The position numbers and the translations under genes were made by a program. DNA of 64,000 nt, taken from Oscillospiraceae bacterium. GTDB lineage: Bacteria > Bacillota > Clostridia > Oscillospirales > Oscillospiraceae. Shown piece by piece: positions 36,596-45,640 of the stretch; position 1 is the first letter of the stretch, and each line of letters starts with the position of its first letter. Location of the stretch: NCBI GenBank assembly GCA_017458065.1, contig JAFTGD010000043.1, positions 62,001 to 126,000 of the forward strand. The letters run 5' to 3'. Under the pieces are notes generated by a model, which saw only the letters and a list, made by a program, of their open reading frames with translations, did no database searches and was not told the origin of the DNA.

Positions 36596-37032
36596 GTTTC
36601 TATTTCTTTCTTGGCCGACAGATACTCCTGCTCCGTCATGACGGAGATCCCAGAGTCAAGCAGCAGCTGTGTGAACACACCGTTGCCTTCGACCAAACCA
36701 CCGTCGAAGCGGCCGTTGTGGATTAAGCCAAGGCCGCAGGACGGGCTCTTCGACTTCAAGATCGCGCATCTGCAGCCATGCTCCCGGCAAATGCGCAGGG
36801 ACTCTTCCGCACCGCGGATGAACTCAGCGGTGACGTCTTTCCCGCTCTTGCTGAACACGCGGCCGTCCCGCTTTTCGCTGGGATCTCGCGGCGTCGGCAG
36901 ACCGCCAAGCACCTCCGGGCAGACCGGGATCGCTTTTCCCCCGTCCACCAGGCGCTTGATCTCCGGTACCAGCTTATCCTTCCCGTCCATACGGCATGGG
37001 ACGCCCGCCAAACAGGCGCTTACCAGAATCAT
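36592..37032 (-). CDS. DUF523 family protein
   Basis: A 146-residue DUF523 (YbbK-like) protein with the family's cysteine motifs: ILVSACLAGVPCRMDG at the N-terminus, VCPEVLGGLPTPR, and CAILKSKSPSCGLG near residue 100. The start at 37032 follows GGGAGGG. Its stop overlaps the epoxide hydrolase start by 4 nt. The function of this family is not established; the cysteines suggest metal or Fe-S binding. Confidence 0.85.
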   Translation of the reverse strand: MILVSACLAGVPCRMDGKDKLVPEIKRLVDGGKAIPVCPEVLGGLPTPRDPSEKRDGRVFSKSGKDVTAEFIRGAEESLRICREHGCRCAILKSKSPSCGLGLIHNGRFDGGLVEGNGVFTQLLLDSGISVMTEQEYLSAKKEIET

Positions 37033-37125
37033 CGCGTTCCCTCCCATCTCCCAACATATGAAAGAAATTATATATCAGCGGCTTTTGCAGTGTCAATAAC
37101 CGCAATTCAGCTTGTTCCCTCTTTG

Positions 37126-37611
37126 TTATATATAGGTCTCTATTTCTTCCAACCTCAACAGCTTTTCTTTGTTCTCCAGCCCTCCGGCATAGCCGCACAG
37201 ACTGCCGTCTGCGCCGGCAACACGATGGCACGGGATAATCACCGAGATTGGGTTGCGTCCCACAGCGCTGCCTACCGCCCGGGCCGAGCTGCCGAGCTTT
37301 TTTGCCAGATTACCGTAGCTCTCCGTCCGACCGCAAGGGATCGTCAGCAGCTCTCGCCATACGCGCTGCTGAAAGGCGGTGCCTTTTGGTGAAAGCGACA
37401 GCTCTGCGGGGTCGGGGCTCTCGCCAGCAAAATAGAGGTCCAGCCAGTGCTTTGCCTGCCGCAGCACCGGTGTCTCCCGCTCCCGGCCCTCTCCTGCAAG
37501 GTGCTGCTCCTCGTATTTCTGGCCCGTGATCACCAGCGCGGTCAGAGCATCATTCTCCTCTGCGATGGTCAGCGTCCCCAGCGGGGAATCATAATGAATG
37601 TAGTCGTACAT
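37126..37611 (-). CDS. ogt: methylated-DNA--protein-cysteine methyltransferase
   Basis: A 161-residue O6-alkylguanine-DNA alkyltransferase. The acceptor cysteine is in ISVIIPCHRVAGADGSLCGYAGG near residue 128, with the DNA-binding helix FQQRVWRELLTIPCGRTESYGN before it. It follows the Ada/AlkA-type gene by 13 nt on the same strand and has a GAGGAGG ribosome-binding site, so the two alkylation-repair genes form one unit. It lacks an Ada zinc domain, which sits on its neighbour instead. Confidence 0.93.
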   Translation of the reverse strand: MYDYIHYDSPLGTLTIAEENDALTALVITGQKYEEQHLAGEGRERETPVLRQAKHWLDLYFAGESPDPAELSLSPKGTAFQQRVWRELLTIPCGRTESYGNLAKKLGSSARAVGSAVGRNPISVIIPCHRVAGADGSLCGYAGGLENKEKLLRLEEIETYI

Positions 37612-37624
37612 GGCTTGTCCTCCT

Positions 37625-39025
37625 CTATATGTTCCACAGATTCATGACCGCATAGCTGCGCCAGGGACGCCAGTCCTCTGCCAGCGCTGTCATCTCTTTT
37701 TGGGTGCGCGGCGCCAGCGCGGTTTTCACACCGTAGTCCGTGGGCAGGAAGGCATCCGTGTCTCCCAATACCCGCATGGCGATATAATCTGCCGTCCATG
37801 GACCGATCCCTTTGATCGTCGGCAGCTTGTCTTTCGTGATTGCTTCGCCTTGCTGAAACAGTTCTGCCAATTCCAGTATGGCCTCGCCCCGGGCGCGGAT
37901 CACGCCCAACTCGCCCAAGGCTTCCAGGCCGGATTCCAGGATCTCGTCCGCTGCCGGAAAGCTGTGAGTCAGTCCCTCGATTCCGCATTCCACCGGCCTG
38001 CCCATTGCCTGTACGATGCGTCCGGCCAGCGTGGTGGCGGCTTTTACCGTGATCTGCTGGCCCAGGATCGCGCGGACGCAGGTTTCGAAGGCGTCAAAGC
38101 AGCCGGGGACACGCAAACCGCAGATCGGTAGTGTCTCATGGATCTGCCGCATATCCTTCAGCGCCTCAACAATCGTCTGCGGATCGCTGTCGGTGTCGAA
38201 CAGACAGCGCACCTTTGCCAGTACCTGTGGCAGAACACGAAGCAGGGAGGCCGAAATCGTGACTGCCAGCGTGTTCTTTGCTTCGTGTTGCTCGACCATG
38301 ATCCAGCCGGTATGTTCCTTGATCCTCACCGTTCGGTAATAGGCGTCATCCCGAACGATCTCCACGCCGGGGATGGCGCGGGCATTGAGGAAGCGCAGCA
38401 TCTCCTGCCAGCGATAGGGCGGACGGTAGCCGACCTCGACCGTAAAGCTGTCGGCACTCTTTACCTGTCCGGCGACCTGCTTTCTCAAAGCGCTGGGCGT
38501 GAGCTTATACTCCCGCTCAAAGACGGTGTTGAAACGCCGCAGACTGCCAAAACCCGAGGCCATCGCCACATCCAGAACCGAAAGCCGCGTATCCGTCAGC
38601 AGCTTCTTTGCCAGCAGCAGGCGGCAGGTCTGCCGGTATTGGAGGGGCGTCACATGGAATTCCGCCTCAAAAACCCGGCGCAGATGGCGGTCCGTACAGC
38701 CCAGCCGTGCCGCCAACTCCGCCAGGCTCTCTTCGTTTCCACAGCTGTCCTCGATCTCTTTGGCCGCGGCTTTTGCCAGATCCGAGCTGGATTCCAGCGT
38801 TGAGCTGCCAGGCGCCAGCTCCGGTCTGCATTTCAGACAGGGCCGGTAGCCCGCAGCCTCCGTCTCGGCGGCAGAGAGAAAGAATGTACAGTTTTCTTCC
38901 TTCGGTGTCCTTACCCGGCAAACCGGGCGGCAATAGATCCCCGTGCTTCGGACTCCCACGAAAAACTTCCCGTCAAAACGGCTGTCATGTGAGCACAGAG
39001 CTTCGTAATATGTCTTTTGTTCCAT
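37625..39025 (-). CDS. Ada-type zinc domain / AraC regulator / AlkA glycosylase fusion
   Basis: A 466-residue three-part protein. Residues 1-75 are the Ada zinc/methyl-phosphotriester domain with four cysteines (GIYCRPVC and RPCLKC). Residues about 85-180 form the AraC helix-turn-helix pair (SLAELAARLGCTDRHLRRVF). The rest is an AlkA-type 3-methyladenine glycosylase with IPGVEI..., HhH motif LPTIKGIGPWTADYIAMRV and the catalytic Asp in FLPTDYG. The regulator and repair enzyme are therefore one chain that senses methylation and removes lesions; ogt follows. Start at 39025; a TTG four codons earlier is less likely. Confidence 0.9.
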   Translation of the reverse strand: MEQKTYYEALCSHDSRFDGKFFVGVRSTGIYCRPVCRVRTPKEENCTFFLSAAETEAAGYRPCLKCRPELAPGSSTLESSSDLAKAAAKEIEDSCGNEESLAELAARLGCTDRHLRRVFEAEFHVTPLQYRQTCRLLLAKKLLTDTRLSVLDVAMASGFGSLRRFNTVFEREYKLTPSALRKQVAGQVKSADSFTVEVGYRPPYRWQEMLRFLNARAIPGVEIVRDDAYYRTVRIKEHTGWIMVEQHEAKNTLAVTISASLLRVLPQVLAKVRCLFDTDSDPQTIVEALKDMRQIHETLPICGLRVPGCFDAFETCVRAILGQQITVKAATTLAGRIVQAMGRPVECGIEGLTHSFPAADEILESGLEALGELGVIRARGEAILELAELFQQGEAITKDKLPTIKGIGPWTADYIAMRVLGDTDAFLPTDYGVKTALAPRTQKEMTALAEDWRPWRSYAVMNLWNI

Positions 39026-39167
39026 TTTCTTTCCCAACCTGTCTGTGTGTTTCCTCTGTGATTGTTATCATAACACATTTGAAAGGAAAAAGCTCGCCGT
39101 TTTCGGACATGTATTTTTGCGTATAGAAAAGCGGCCTGCCAAGAAACAAACCGCAGTTCGTGAACCC

Positions 39168-39551
39168 TTATACCGTCAGCTCAATCAAGTTTCCCTCCAC
39201 CGCTACGATAGAGCTCTCATAATAGCCGTCTCCTGTGACTCTCGGGCCACTGAGCACTTCGTAGCCGGCATTTCGCAACTGCTCAGTTAACTCGTCCACC
39301 CGCTCTTTGTTGCCAACGTTGAACGCAACGTGGGCATATCCGGTTCGGTTTGGCGACTTGACCGGATTGTCCAGCTCTGGCTTGTTCATCAGTTCCAGAC
39401 GCGCTCCACCATCAAAGCAGATAAAATAGGAGCGGAAATCGGTTTTTGTGTTGTGATACAATGCACCAGTGCTTGCACCAAGGAATGTAACAAAGAAGTC
39501 CTTTGCTGCTTCCAGATCGCTCACATAGAGGGCAACATGTTCTATCCTCAT
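39168..39551 (-). CDS. VOC (glyoxalase/bleomycin resistance) family protein
   Basis: A 127-residue vicinal-oxygen-chelate protein with two beta-alpha-beta-beta-beta modules: MRIEHVALYVSDLEAAKDFF, then RLELMNKPEL; and GYAHVAFNVGNKERVDEL, then IVAVEGNLIELTV. The metal ligands His5 (IEHVALYV) and the C-terminal Glu (GNLIELTV) are in the right places. It lies 4 nt after the acetyltransferase gene on the same strand. Substrate unknown: the family includes lactoylglutathione lyases and antibiotic-binding proteins. Confidence 0.83.
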   Translation of the reverse strand: MRIEHVALYVSDLEAAKDFFVTFLGASTGALYHNTKTDFRSYFICFDGGARLELMNKPELDNPVKSPNRTGYAHVAFNVGNKERVDELTEQLRNAGYEVLSGPRVTGDGYYESSIVAVEGNLIELTV

Positions 39552-39555
39552 CAGT

Positions 39556-40197
39556 TCACCCGTTTTCAATACTGGTAGTTAAGTCTTCTGGCTGTTCATT
39601 AAAGCGACGATTTCGCCAGTAGTATTTCTTGTCATGCTCATTGATTTTCCGGATGGGCTGGCAGGGATTTCCAACCGCGACAGTATAATCCGGTATATCC
39701 TTGGTAACCACGCTGCCCGCACCGATAACAGCATATTTTCCTATGGTGATGCCCGGTAAAACGATTGCACCCGCCCCGATCCAAGCCCCGTCTCCGATCG
39801 AAATCGGGAAAGAGTACATACCGCCTTTTGCACGTTCTGCCGGATCTATGGGATGACCGGTCGTACAGAGCGTGACTCCCGTTCCAAACAGGCATCCCTT
39901 TCCTATCGTGATGGTATAGTCGTCAATCAGAGTAAGACCTGAATTGATGTATGTTCCGTCACCTATTGTCACGGTTGAGCCTACTGCGAGGGTGATCGGC
40001 TGATTGATCCATACGCCTTTACCGACTTTCCCAAACATCTGTTGAATCAGTTCCTGCCGCTTCTCCACCTCGCTGGGTCTGGACATGTTAAACTCATACA
40101 TCAGATCTTTCACTTTTGCCTGATGGGCGAGGTATTCGTCTGTGTCCCACCAGAGATATCCGCCCGCTATTCTTTCCTGACGTTGCTTTTCTGTCAT
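39556..40197 (-). CDS. maltose/galactoside O-acetyltransferase-like protein
   Basis: A 213-residue left-handed beta-helix acetyltransferase. The Mac domain is at the N-terminus (ERIAGGYLWWDTDEYLAHQA), hexapeptide repeats follow (YINSGLTLIDDYTITIGKGC), and the CoA-site signature is GDGAWIGAGAIVLPGITIGKYAVIGAGSVVTKDIP with the catalytic His in CTTGHPID. The ATG at 40197 follows a run of eight G (minus strand; 40206-40213) serving as ribosome-binding site. Earlier in-frame starts lack homology. Transfers acetyl from acetyl-CoA to a sugar hydroxyl; exact sugar unknown. Confidence 0.87.
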   Translation of the reverse strand: MTEKQRQERIAGGYLWWDTDEYLAHQAKVKDLMYEFNMSRPSEVEKRQELIQQMFGKVGKGVWINQPITLAVGSTVTIGDGTYINSGLTLIDDYTITIGKGCLFGTGVTLCTTGHPIDPAERAKGGMYSFPISIGDGAWIGAGAIVLPGITIGKYAVIGAGSVVTKDIPDYTVAVGNPCQPIRKINEHDKKYYWRNRRFNEQPEDLTTSIENG

Positions 40198-40416
40198 CTG
40201 TGTTACCCCCCCCGATGCCATTACGTTATTTAAATCGAGATCATTGACAAAGCGTTCGAACTTAATGCTGGGGATCATTATACCGCCAATTATATCTTGC
40301 TTCAACTTCATAATTGACAAATAATATGAAAAACCGACTTCACCGCGAGAGTACAGTCTGAAACATAAGGACAATATTAACGCGAAACGGAAAGACTGTG
40401 ATACTCATCTTTTTAC

Positions 40417-40464
40417 TTGACAGAGTGAGAAGTTTATGTTATTCTTCAAATAGTGTATATACAC
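40417..40464 (+). promoter_or_regulatory. marR promoter and palindromic operator
   Basis: TTGACA (40417-40422), 17 nt, TATTCT (40440-40445), then the perfect 12-bp palindrome GTGTATATACAC (40453-40464) at the start of the transcript. The palindrome is well placed for autorepression by the MarR protein encoded next. Confidence 0.65.
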
Positions 40465-40490
40465 GGATTCAGCTGAAGGAGAATAGCAAG

Positions 40491-40901
40491 ATGGCAAGGA
40501 GTTTTACAAGTCCGTGCTACAATACCAATGCACGACGGATCGCCGGGATCCTGACGGACACCTACAACGCTGCGCTGGCAGACTCAGGACTGAATACCGC
40601 GCAGTTCTGCCTTCTTCGGAATCTGGAGCGGATCGGAAGTGGAAACCTGACCGTCTGGGCGGAGGCGACAGGGATCGAGCGCACGACCATGGTCCGTGAT
40701 GCAAAGGTACTGGAAGCAAAAGGGTATATTCAGGAAAAGGACGGACGGGGCAGAGTGTTTGAACTCGCGGACAGGGGCAGAGATGCCCTTTTGCAGGCTG
40801 CCCCGCATTGGGAAGCGGCTCAGGAGCGTGTCCGGGCTGTGCTTGGGGAAGAGGACGCGGCTGCGCTGCTGCGGATCGGGCAGAAGCTGATCTCGCTGTA
40901 A
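40491..40901 (+). CDS. MarR family transcriptional regulator
   Basis: A 136-residue MarR-type winged helix regulator. The DNA-binding part runs from about residue 35 to 100 (FCLLRNLERIGSGNLTVWAEATGIERTTMVRDAKVLEAKG, then DGRGRVFELADRG). Start at 40491 after GAAGGAG with the operator-bearing promoter directly upstream. The MFS gene follows after 36 nt, so the pair is a typical MarR-controlled efflux unit: ligand binding would lift repression of the transporter. Confidence 0.88.
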   Translation: MARSFTSPCYNTNARRIAGILTDTYNAALADSGLNTAQFCLLRNLERIGSGNLTVWAEATGIERTTMVRDAKVLEAKGYIQEKDGRGRVFELADRGRDALLQAAPHWEAAQERVRAVLGEEDAAALLRIGQKLISL

Positions 40902-40937
40902 AGGACGGTCAGAATCAAATAGACGGGAGCTATCAAT

Positions 40938-42161
40938 ATGAAAACCCATAACGAGAAAACACAGTCAGCCGGCGCGGGACGCTTTGTTCTGATCGCGCTG
41001 GTAGGGTGCCTGATCTATGCGCTGAATAACGGTGTCCGCGTCAACTATGGCCTGATCTCTTCCGCCATCGAGGCGTCAACAGGGATTGATACGGCGGCGG
41101 TGAGCTTCGCGATTGCGCTGGCCCAGCTTTTTTACGGTGTGGCGCAGCCGTTCTTCGGCGCCCTGGCGCTGAAAAAGACAAACGCCGGTGTCCTCGCGCT
41201 GGGAGCGCTGATGCTGTGCGCCGGTTTCATCCTGACGCCGCTCTGCACGCAGGTCTGGATGCTGGATGCTGTCTTCGGTTTGCTCATCGGCGGAGGGACA
41301 GGCGCAATGGCCTTCGGACTGGTGATGAGCGCGGTTACGCCCATCCTTGGAGAGAAAAAAGCGGCGGCTGTATCCGGCATCATCAACGGCGCCGGCGGTA
41401 TCGGCGGCTCGATCCTTGCGCCTGCTGCACAGGCCCTGATCGACCGGGGCGGCCTGCAGACGCTCATGCTGGGCCTTACTGCTCTGTCTGCGGTGATTGC
41501 CGCAGTCTGCATATGGCTCCGCACAGCAGAGCGCGCCGCGGAGAGAGAAACGGTGAAGGAAGAGAGCATGGCCGACGCGGTGACCGGGCGCGCGATCCTG
41601 GATATTTTGAAGAGCCGGGATTTTCTGCATCTGGCGCTGGCGTTCTTCACCTGTGGGTTCTTCATGGCCATTATCGAGACGCATTTATACGCGCAGATTG
41701 TCGGACTGGGGTTTTCCGGCCAGACGGCAGCATTTGCTTTCACCGTATACGGGATTTTCGGCATGATCGGTCCGATGATTGCGGGCTTCCTCTGTGTCAG
41801 GTTCCGGTGTAAATGGGTGCTGGGCACACTGTACGCACTCCGCCCGGTCGCGGTGATCCTGTTTCTGCTGATGAAGAAAACCGTGTTCACGGTTTATCTC
41901 TTCGTTGTGCTTCTCGGACTGATCGGGAACGCAACGGTGCCCCCCACCACCAATCTTCTCAGCAAGCTCTACGGCGCGCGTAGACTGGGCCTGCTTTCCG
42001 GGATCGCCTTTGTGTTTCATCAGGTCGGAAGCTTCCTGAGCACCTATTTGGGCGGAATCCTGGTGTCGGGCACCGGAAGCTATACGATGATCTGGCTGGC
42101 AGGCGCAGTTCTGGCTGCCGCGGCGGCGCTGCTTTCCTACACGGTGAACGAAGCGAAATAA
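40938..42161 (+). CDS. MFS transporter
   Basis: A 407-residue major facilitator with about 12 membrane helices, related to oxalate/formate-antiporter-like or sugar-phosphate-independent MFS proteins (LNNGVRVNYGLISSAIEAST, then QLFYGVAQPFFGALALKKTN). The MFS loop motif is degenerate. It is downstream of marR, from which it is probably co-transcribed. Substrate unknown. Not closely related to the MFS at 30261. Confidence 0.82.
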   Translation: MKTHNEKTQSAGAGRFVLIALVGCLIYALNNGVRVNYGLISSAIEASTGIDTAAVSFAIALAQLFYGVAQPFFGALALKKTNAGVLALGALMLCAGFILTPLCTQVWMLDAVFGLLIGGGTGAMAFGLVMSAVTPILGEKKAAAVSGIINGAGGIGGSILAPAAQALIDRGGLQTLMLGLTALSAVIAAVCIWLRTAERAAERETVKEESMADAVTGRAILDILKSRDFLHLALAFFTCGFFMAIIETHLYAQIVGLGFSGQTAAFAFTVYGIFGMIGPMIAGFLCVRFRCKWVLGTLYALRPVAVILFLLMKKTVFTVYLFVVLLGLIGNATVPPTTNLLSKLYGARRLGLLSGIAFVFHQVGSFLSTYLGGILVSGTGSYTMIWLAGAVLAAAAALLSYTVNEAK

Positions 42162-42457
42162 AGCGTTCGTGAGGCGGAAACATCAGGTACGGCCATATTT
42201 ATTACGGGTCCCCTTCGGGGCTGCTGACGGTTGCGGCAGAGGGGGGATTCCCTCAAAAAAGCCGATCATCCGGAATCATGCAGCATACCATAGCTTTTTC
42301 GTATCATGATCCAAAAGAAAATAGTATACTTGCTATGTTACAGGATGTGATACAATCATCCCGATATTTTGGAGCCCCTTGAAAATGGACCGTCTGCAGC
42401 GACTGTAGACGGTCTGTTCCTTGTCAGAGATATTTTGATCAAAAAGGAGACAGAATC
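42162..42457 (+). promoter_or_regulatory. glmS upstream region
   Basis: This 296-nt stretch has a GC-rich hairpin near 42217-42226 (CCCCTTCGGGG), a -10-like TACAAT near 42350 and a hairpin GACCGTCTGCAG/CTGTAGACGGTC (42389-42415) followed by TGTTCCTTGT. The conserved core of the glmS ribozyme is not seen. The hairpin could be a leader terminator. Confidence 0.35.
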
Positions 42458-44326
42458 ATGTGCGGCATTGTTGGATTCACCGGGCAGCACCAGGCTGCGC
42501 CGATCCTGCTGGACGGCCTGTCCAGACTGGAATACCGGGGATATGATTCGGCGGGACTTGCGGTCCGCGACGGCAAAAAGCTTGCGGAAGTGGTGAAAGC
42601 CACCGGCAAACTCCGCAACCTGGCGGTAAAAACGGATAACGGCGCGGCGCTTGCCGGCACCTGCGGCATCGGCCACACCCGCTGGGCGACTCACGGCGAA
42701 CCCAGCCAGACCAACGCCCACCCGCATGTCAGCGGCAACTGCACAGGCTCCGGTTCGGGCGAGGTGGAGGCGGATGTGGTCGGCGTCCACAACGGGATCA
42801 TCGAGAACTTTGCCGAGCTGAAGGCCAAGCTTCTGCGGCACGGATATACCTTCTATTCCGAGACGGATACCGAGGTCGTCATCAAGCTGGTGGATTATTA
42901 TTACAAAAAATACAAGATCGGACCGGTTGACGCGATCACCAGGACCATGGTCCGTATCCGCGGCTCCTATGCGCTGGCCCTGATGTTCAAGGACTACCCG
43001 GGCGAGATTTTTGCCGCCAGGAAGGACAGCCCCATGATCATCGGCGTTGCGGACGGCGAGAGCTATCTGGCTTCGGATGTGCCTGCGATCCTGAAGTATA
43101 CCAGGCAGGTCTGTTACATCGGCAATCTGGAAGTCGCACGCCTGGCCCCGGGTTCGGTCAGCTTTTATGACCTGAACGGGGATGAGGTCCGGCACGACAC
43201 GGTCGAGATCACCTGGGACGCCGAAGCGGCGGAAAAGAGCGGCTATGAGCACTTCATGATCAAAGAGATCCACGAACAGCCCGCCGCCGTCCGCGATACG
43301 CTGAACAGCCTGCTGAAAGAGGGGAGAATTGATCTCTCCGGCGCGGGACTCACGGAAGAGCTTCTGGGAGGGATCCGGTCTGTCTGCATTGTGGCCTGCG
43401 GCTCTGCCTGGCATGTGGGCATGGCAGCGCAGTATGTTCTGGAAGACCTGGCGGAGATCCCGGTGCGGGTGGAACTGGCGTCGGAATTCCGGTATCGGAA
43501 GCTGCTGACAGGCGGCGATACGCTTACCATCGTCATCTCACAGTCCGGAGAGACGGCCGACAGTCTTGCGGCTCTGCGGGAGGCAAAGGCACGCGGAACA
43601 AAAACGCTTGCGATCGTGAATGTGGTCGGGTCCACCATCGCGCGGGAAGCCGACAATGTGCTCTATACCCTCGCAGGGCCGGAAATCGCAGTCGCAACCA
43701 CAAAAGCTTACAGCGCCCAGCTCGTGGCAGTTTATGCGCTGGCGGTTCAGCTGGCGCTGGTGCGAGGAAAAATCACGGAAGAACAGTATAAGGGATACAT
43801 CGAAGAGCTGACTGCTCTGCCGGATAAGATGAACCGTGTTCTGGAGGACAAGGAGCGCATCCAGTGGTTTGCCGCCAAATTTGCCATGGCAAAGGACATC
43901 TTCTTCATCGGACGCGGGCTGGACTATGCCATCTGCCTGGAGGGCAGCCTCAAGATGAAGGAGATCAGCTACATCCACAGCGAGGCCTACGCCGCAGGGG
44001 AGATGAAGCACGGCACCATCAGCCTGGTGGAGGACAACACTCTGGTGATCGGCGTCCTCACCCAGAGCGGGCTGTACGAGAAGACCGTCAGCAACATGGC
44101 CGAGTGCAAGGCGAGAGGCGCCTATCTGATGGGCCTGACCAGCTCCGGCCACTACAGCGTGGAGGACAGCGACGACTTTACGGTCTATGTTCCCAAAGCG
44201 GATGAGCACTTCATCGGCAGTCTTGCGGTGATCCCGCTGCAGCTGCTGGGCTACTACACCAGCGTTGCCCGCGGCCTTGACGTGGACAAGCCGCGCAACC
44301 TTGCCAAGAGCGTGACGGTGGAATAA
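42458..44326 (+). CDS. glmS: glutamine--fructose-6-phosphate transaminase (isomerising)
   Basis: A 622-residue GlmS, first step of UDP-GlcNAc synthesis for peptidoglycan. The catalytic Cys2 begins the amidotransferase domain (MCGIVGFTG, LSRLEYRGYDSAGLAV, HTRWATHGEPSQTNAHPH). Two SIS isomerase domains follow (TIVISQSGETADSLAALREAK near 360; FIGRGLDYAICLEGSLKMKEISYIHSE near 490). The C-terminus KPRNLAKSVTVE is canonical. The start follows AAAGGAG. It converges on purC with only 8 nt between the stop codons. Confidence 0.96.
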   Translation: MCGIVGFTGQHQAAPILLDGLSRLEYRGYDSAGLAVRDGKKLAEVVKATGKLRNLAVKTDNGAALAGTCGIGHTRWATHGEPSQTNAHPHVSGNCTGSGSGEVEADVVGVHNGIIENFAELKAKLLRHGYTFYSETDTEVVIKLVDYYYKKYKIGPVDAITRTMVRIRGSYALALMFKDYPGEIFAARKDSPMIIGVADGESYLASDVPAILKYTRQVCYIGNLEVARLAPGSVSFYDLNGDEVRHDTVEITWDAEAAEKSGYEHFMIKEIHEQPAAVRDTLNSLLKEGRIDLSGAGLTEELLGGIRSVCIVACGSAWHVGMAAQYVLEDLAEIPVRVELASEFRYRKLLTGGDTLTIVISQSGETADSLAALREAKARGTKTLAIVNVVGSTIAREADNVLYTLAGPEIAVATTKAYSAQLVAVYALAVQLALVRGKITEEQYKGYIEELTALPDKMNRVLEDKERIQWFAAKFAMAKDIFFIGRGLDYAICLEGSLKMKEISYIHSEAYAAGEMKHGTISLVEDNTLVIGVLTQSGLYEKTVSNMAECKARGAYLMGLTSSGHYSVEDSDDFTVYVPKADEHFIGSLAVIPLQLLGYYTSVARGLDVDKPRNLAKSVTVE

Positions 44327-44334
44327 TATTAAAT

Positions 44335-45045
44335 TTACTCTCCCAGAATACGGCGGCGCATTTCGATGTATGCGTCTTCCACGCCGCCAAGATCCCGGCG
44401 GAAGCGGTCCTTATCCAGCTTTTCTCCCGTCCGGCTGTCCCAGAAGCGGCAGGTGTCCGGACTGATTTCATCGGCCAGCACCAGCGTGCCGTCAGAAGCC
44501 TTTCCAAACTCAAGCTTAAAATCGACCAGCGTCACGCCGACATCCGAGAGCGTGGCTTTCAGCAGCTCGTTAATCTTGAGCGCCATCTCTCTGATCCGGG
44601 CAATCTCCTCTCTGGATGCCAGCTTCAAGGCAACCGCATGATCGTCGTTGAGAAGAGGATCGTGCAGTTCGTCGTTTTTATAGGAAAACTCAACGACGGG
44701 GGCATCAAAAACAATGCCCTCCGGCACACCGTAGCGGCTGGCAAAATGTCCGGCGGAGATGTTCCGGACGATGACCTCAAGCGGGACGATGGCGACCTTC
44801 CGGACCGCCGTTTCGCGGTCGCTGAGTTCCTCAACCAGATGCGTCGGGATCCCATGCTCGGAGAGCATCTTCATCAGATGGTTTGTCATACGGTTGTTGA
44901 TGGAGCCCTTCCCTTGAATGGTTCCTTTTTTCTTGCCGTCAAAGGCGGTGGCATCGTCCTTGTATGAGACGATGACAACCTCAGGCTCGTCCGTCGCGTA
45001 TACCTTCTTGGCCTTTCCTTCGTAGAGCTGAGCGCGTTTTTCCAT
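44335..45045 (-). CDS. purC: phosphoribosylaminoimidazole-succinocarboxamide synthase
   Basis: A 236-residue SAICAR synthetase (CAIR + Asp + ATP). Signatures: [13 protein letters not shown] at the N-terminus, [14 protein letters not shown] (ATP site), [20 protein letters not shown] near 90, and [29 protein letters not shown] near 170. The ATG at 45045 is 13 nt after GGAGG, a long spacing, but the N-terminus matches the family. It stands apart from purA-purB and is alone on this strand. Confidence 0.94.
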   Translation of the reverse strand: MEKRAQLYEGKAKKVYATDEPEVVIVSYKDDATAFDGKKKGTIQGKGSINNRMTNHLMKMLSEHGIPTHLVEELSDRETAVRKVAIVPLEVIVRNISAGHFASRYGVPEGIVFDAPVVEFSYKNDELHDPLLNDDHAVALKLASREEIARIREMALKINELLKATLSDVGVTLVDFKLEFGKASDGTLVLADEISPDTCRFWDSRTGEKLDKDRFRRDLGGVEDAYIEMRRRILGE

Positions 45046-45502
45046 GGCAGAACACAATCCTCCTATTTTAAGGTTCATTTGATACCATAACACAGAAGCG
45101 GAAAAACGGGAAATATGAATCCCTTACGGGTTGCCATATGAAGGTCGTATCGTTCCGCGGAGAGGAATGCATCCGCAATCAGAGACAAGAACTCTGAAAC
45201 GCTTCTGAAATCAAAAGAGAGGTTGACGGATCGGATGAACAGAGCTTTTTAGTCCGATGCACCATTGGTATTATAAGTCGAAAACAGTATGATTCCGTCT
45301 TGATGATACGAGACAAATATCGTTAAAAAGTGTTAAGATTATACGGAAATCATATCAAAACCAAAACTTTTTGCGTATGATTTGTTCGGAAGACAAAAAA
45401 TTTTGTGAAAAACAGACAAAGTGAAAAAGAGCAGGCGGAACATATTTCTCATTCATGAGAGTTTTTCATGGAAGACCTGCCCGATTGGGTGAAGCGGAGG
45501 CG

Positions 45503-45531
45503 TTGACAGATCGCGAAGCGGAAATTATAAT
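45503..45531 (+). promoter_or_regulatory. consensus sigma-A promoter of the liv operon
   Basis: TTGACA (45503-45508), 17 nt, TATAAT (45526-45531): a perfect consensus, about 105 nt before livJ. The rest of the 595-nt gap 45046-45640 has purC's upstream DNA and AT-rich sequence near 45290-45420; no gene or riboswitch was recognised. Confidence 0.75.
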
Positions 45532-45640
45532 CCGCCCCATTGCAGCCCGGAACACGATCTGTGTACGGCTTTCGCCGACAAAGCGGAGGCGGACGCAGGA
45601 ATGTGACGCGCTGTGAAAAATGATGAGGGAGGAATCCAAA

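Noticed and set aside
42162-42457. glmS ribozyme
   Set aside because: The conserved ribozyme core is not visible upstream of glmS.
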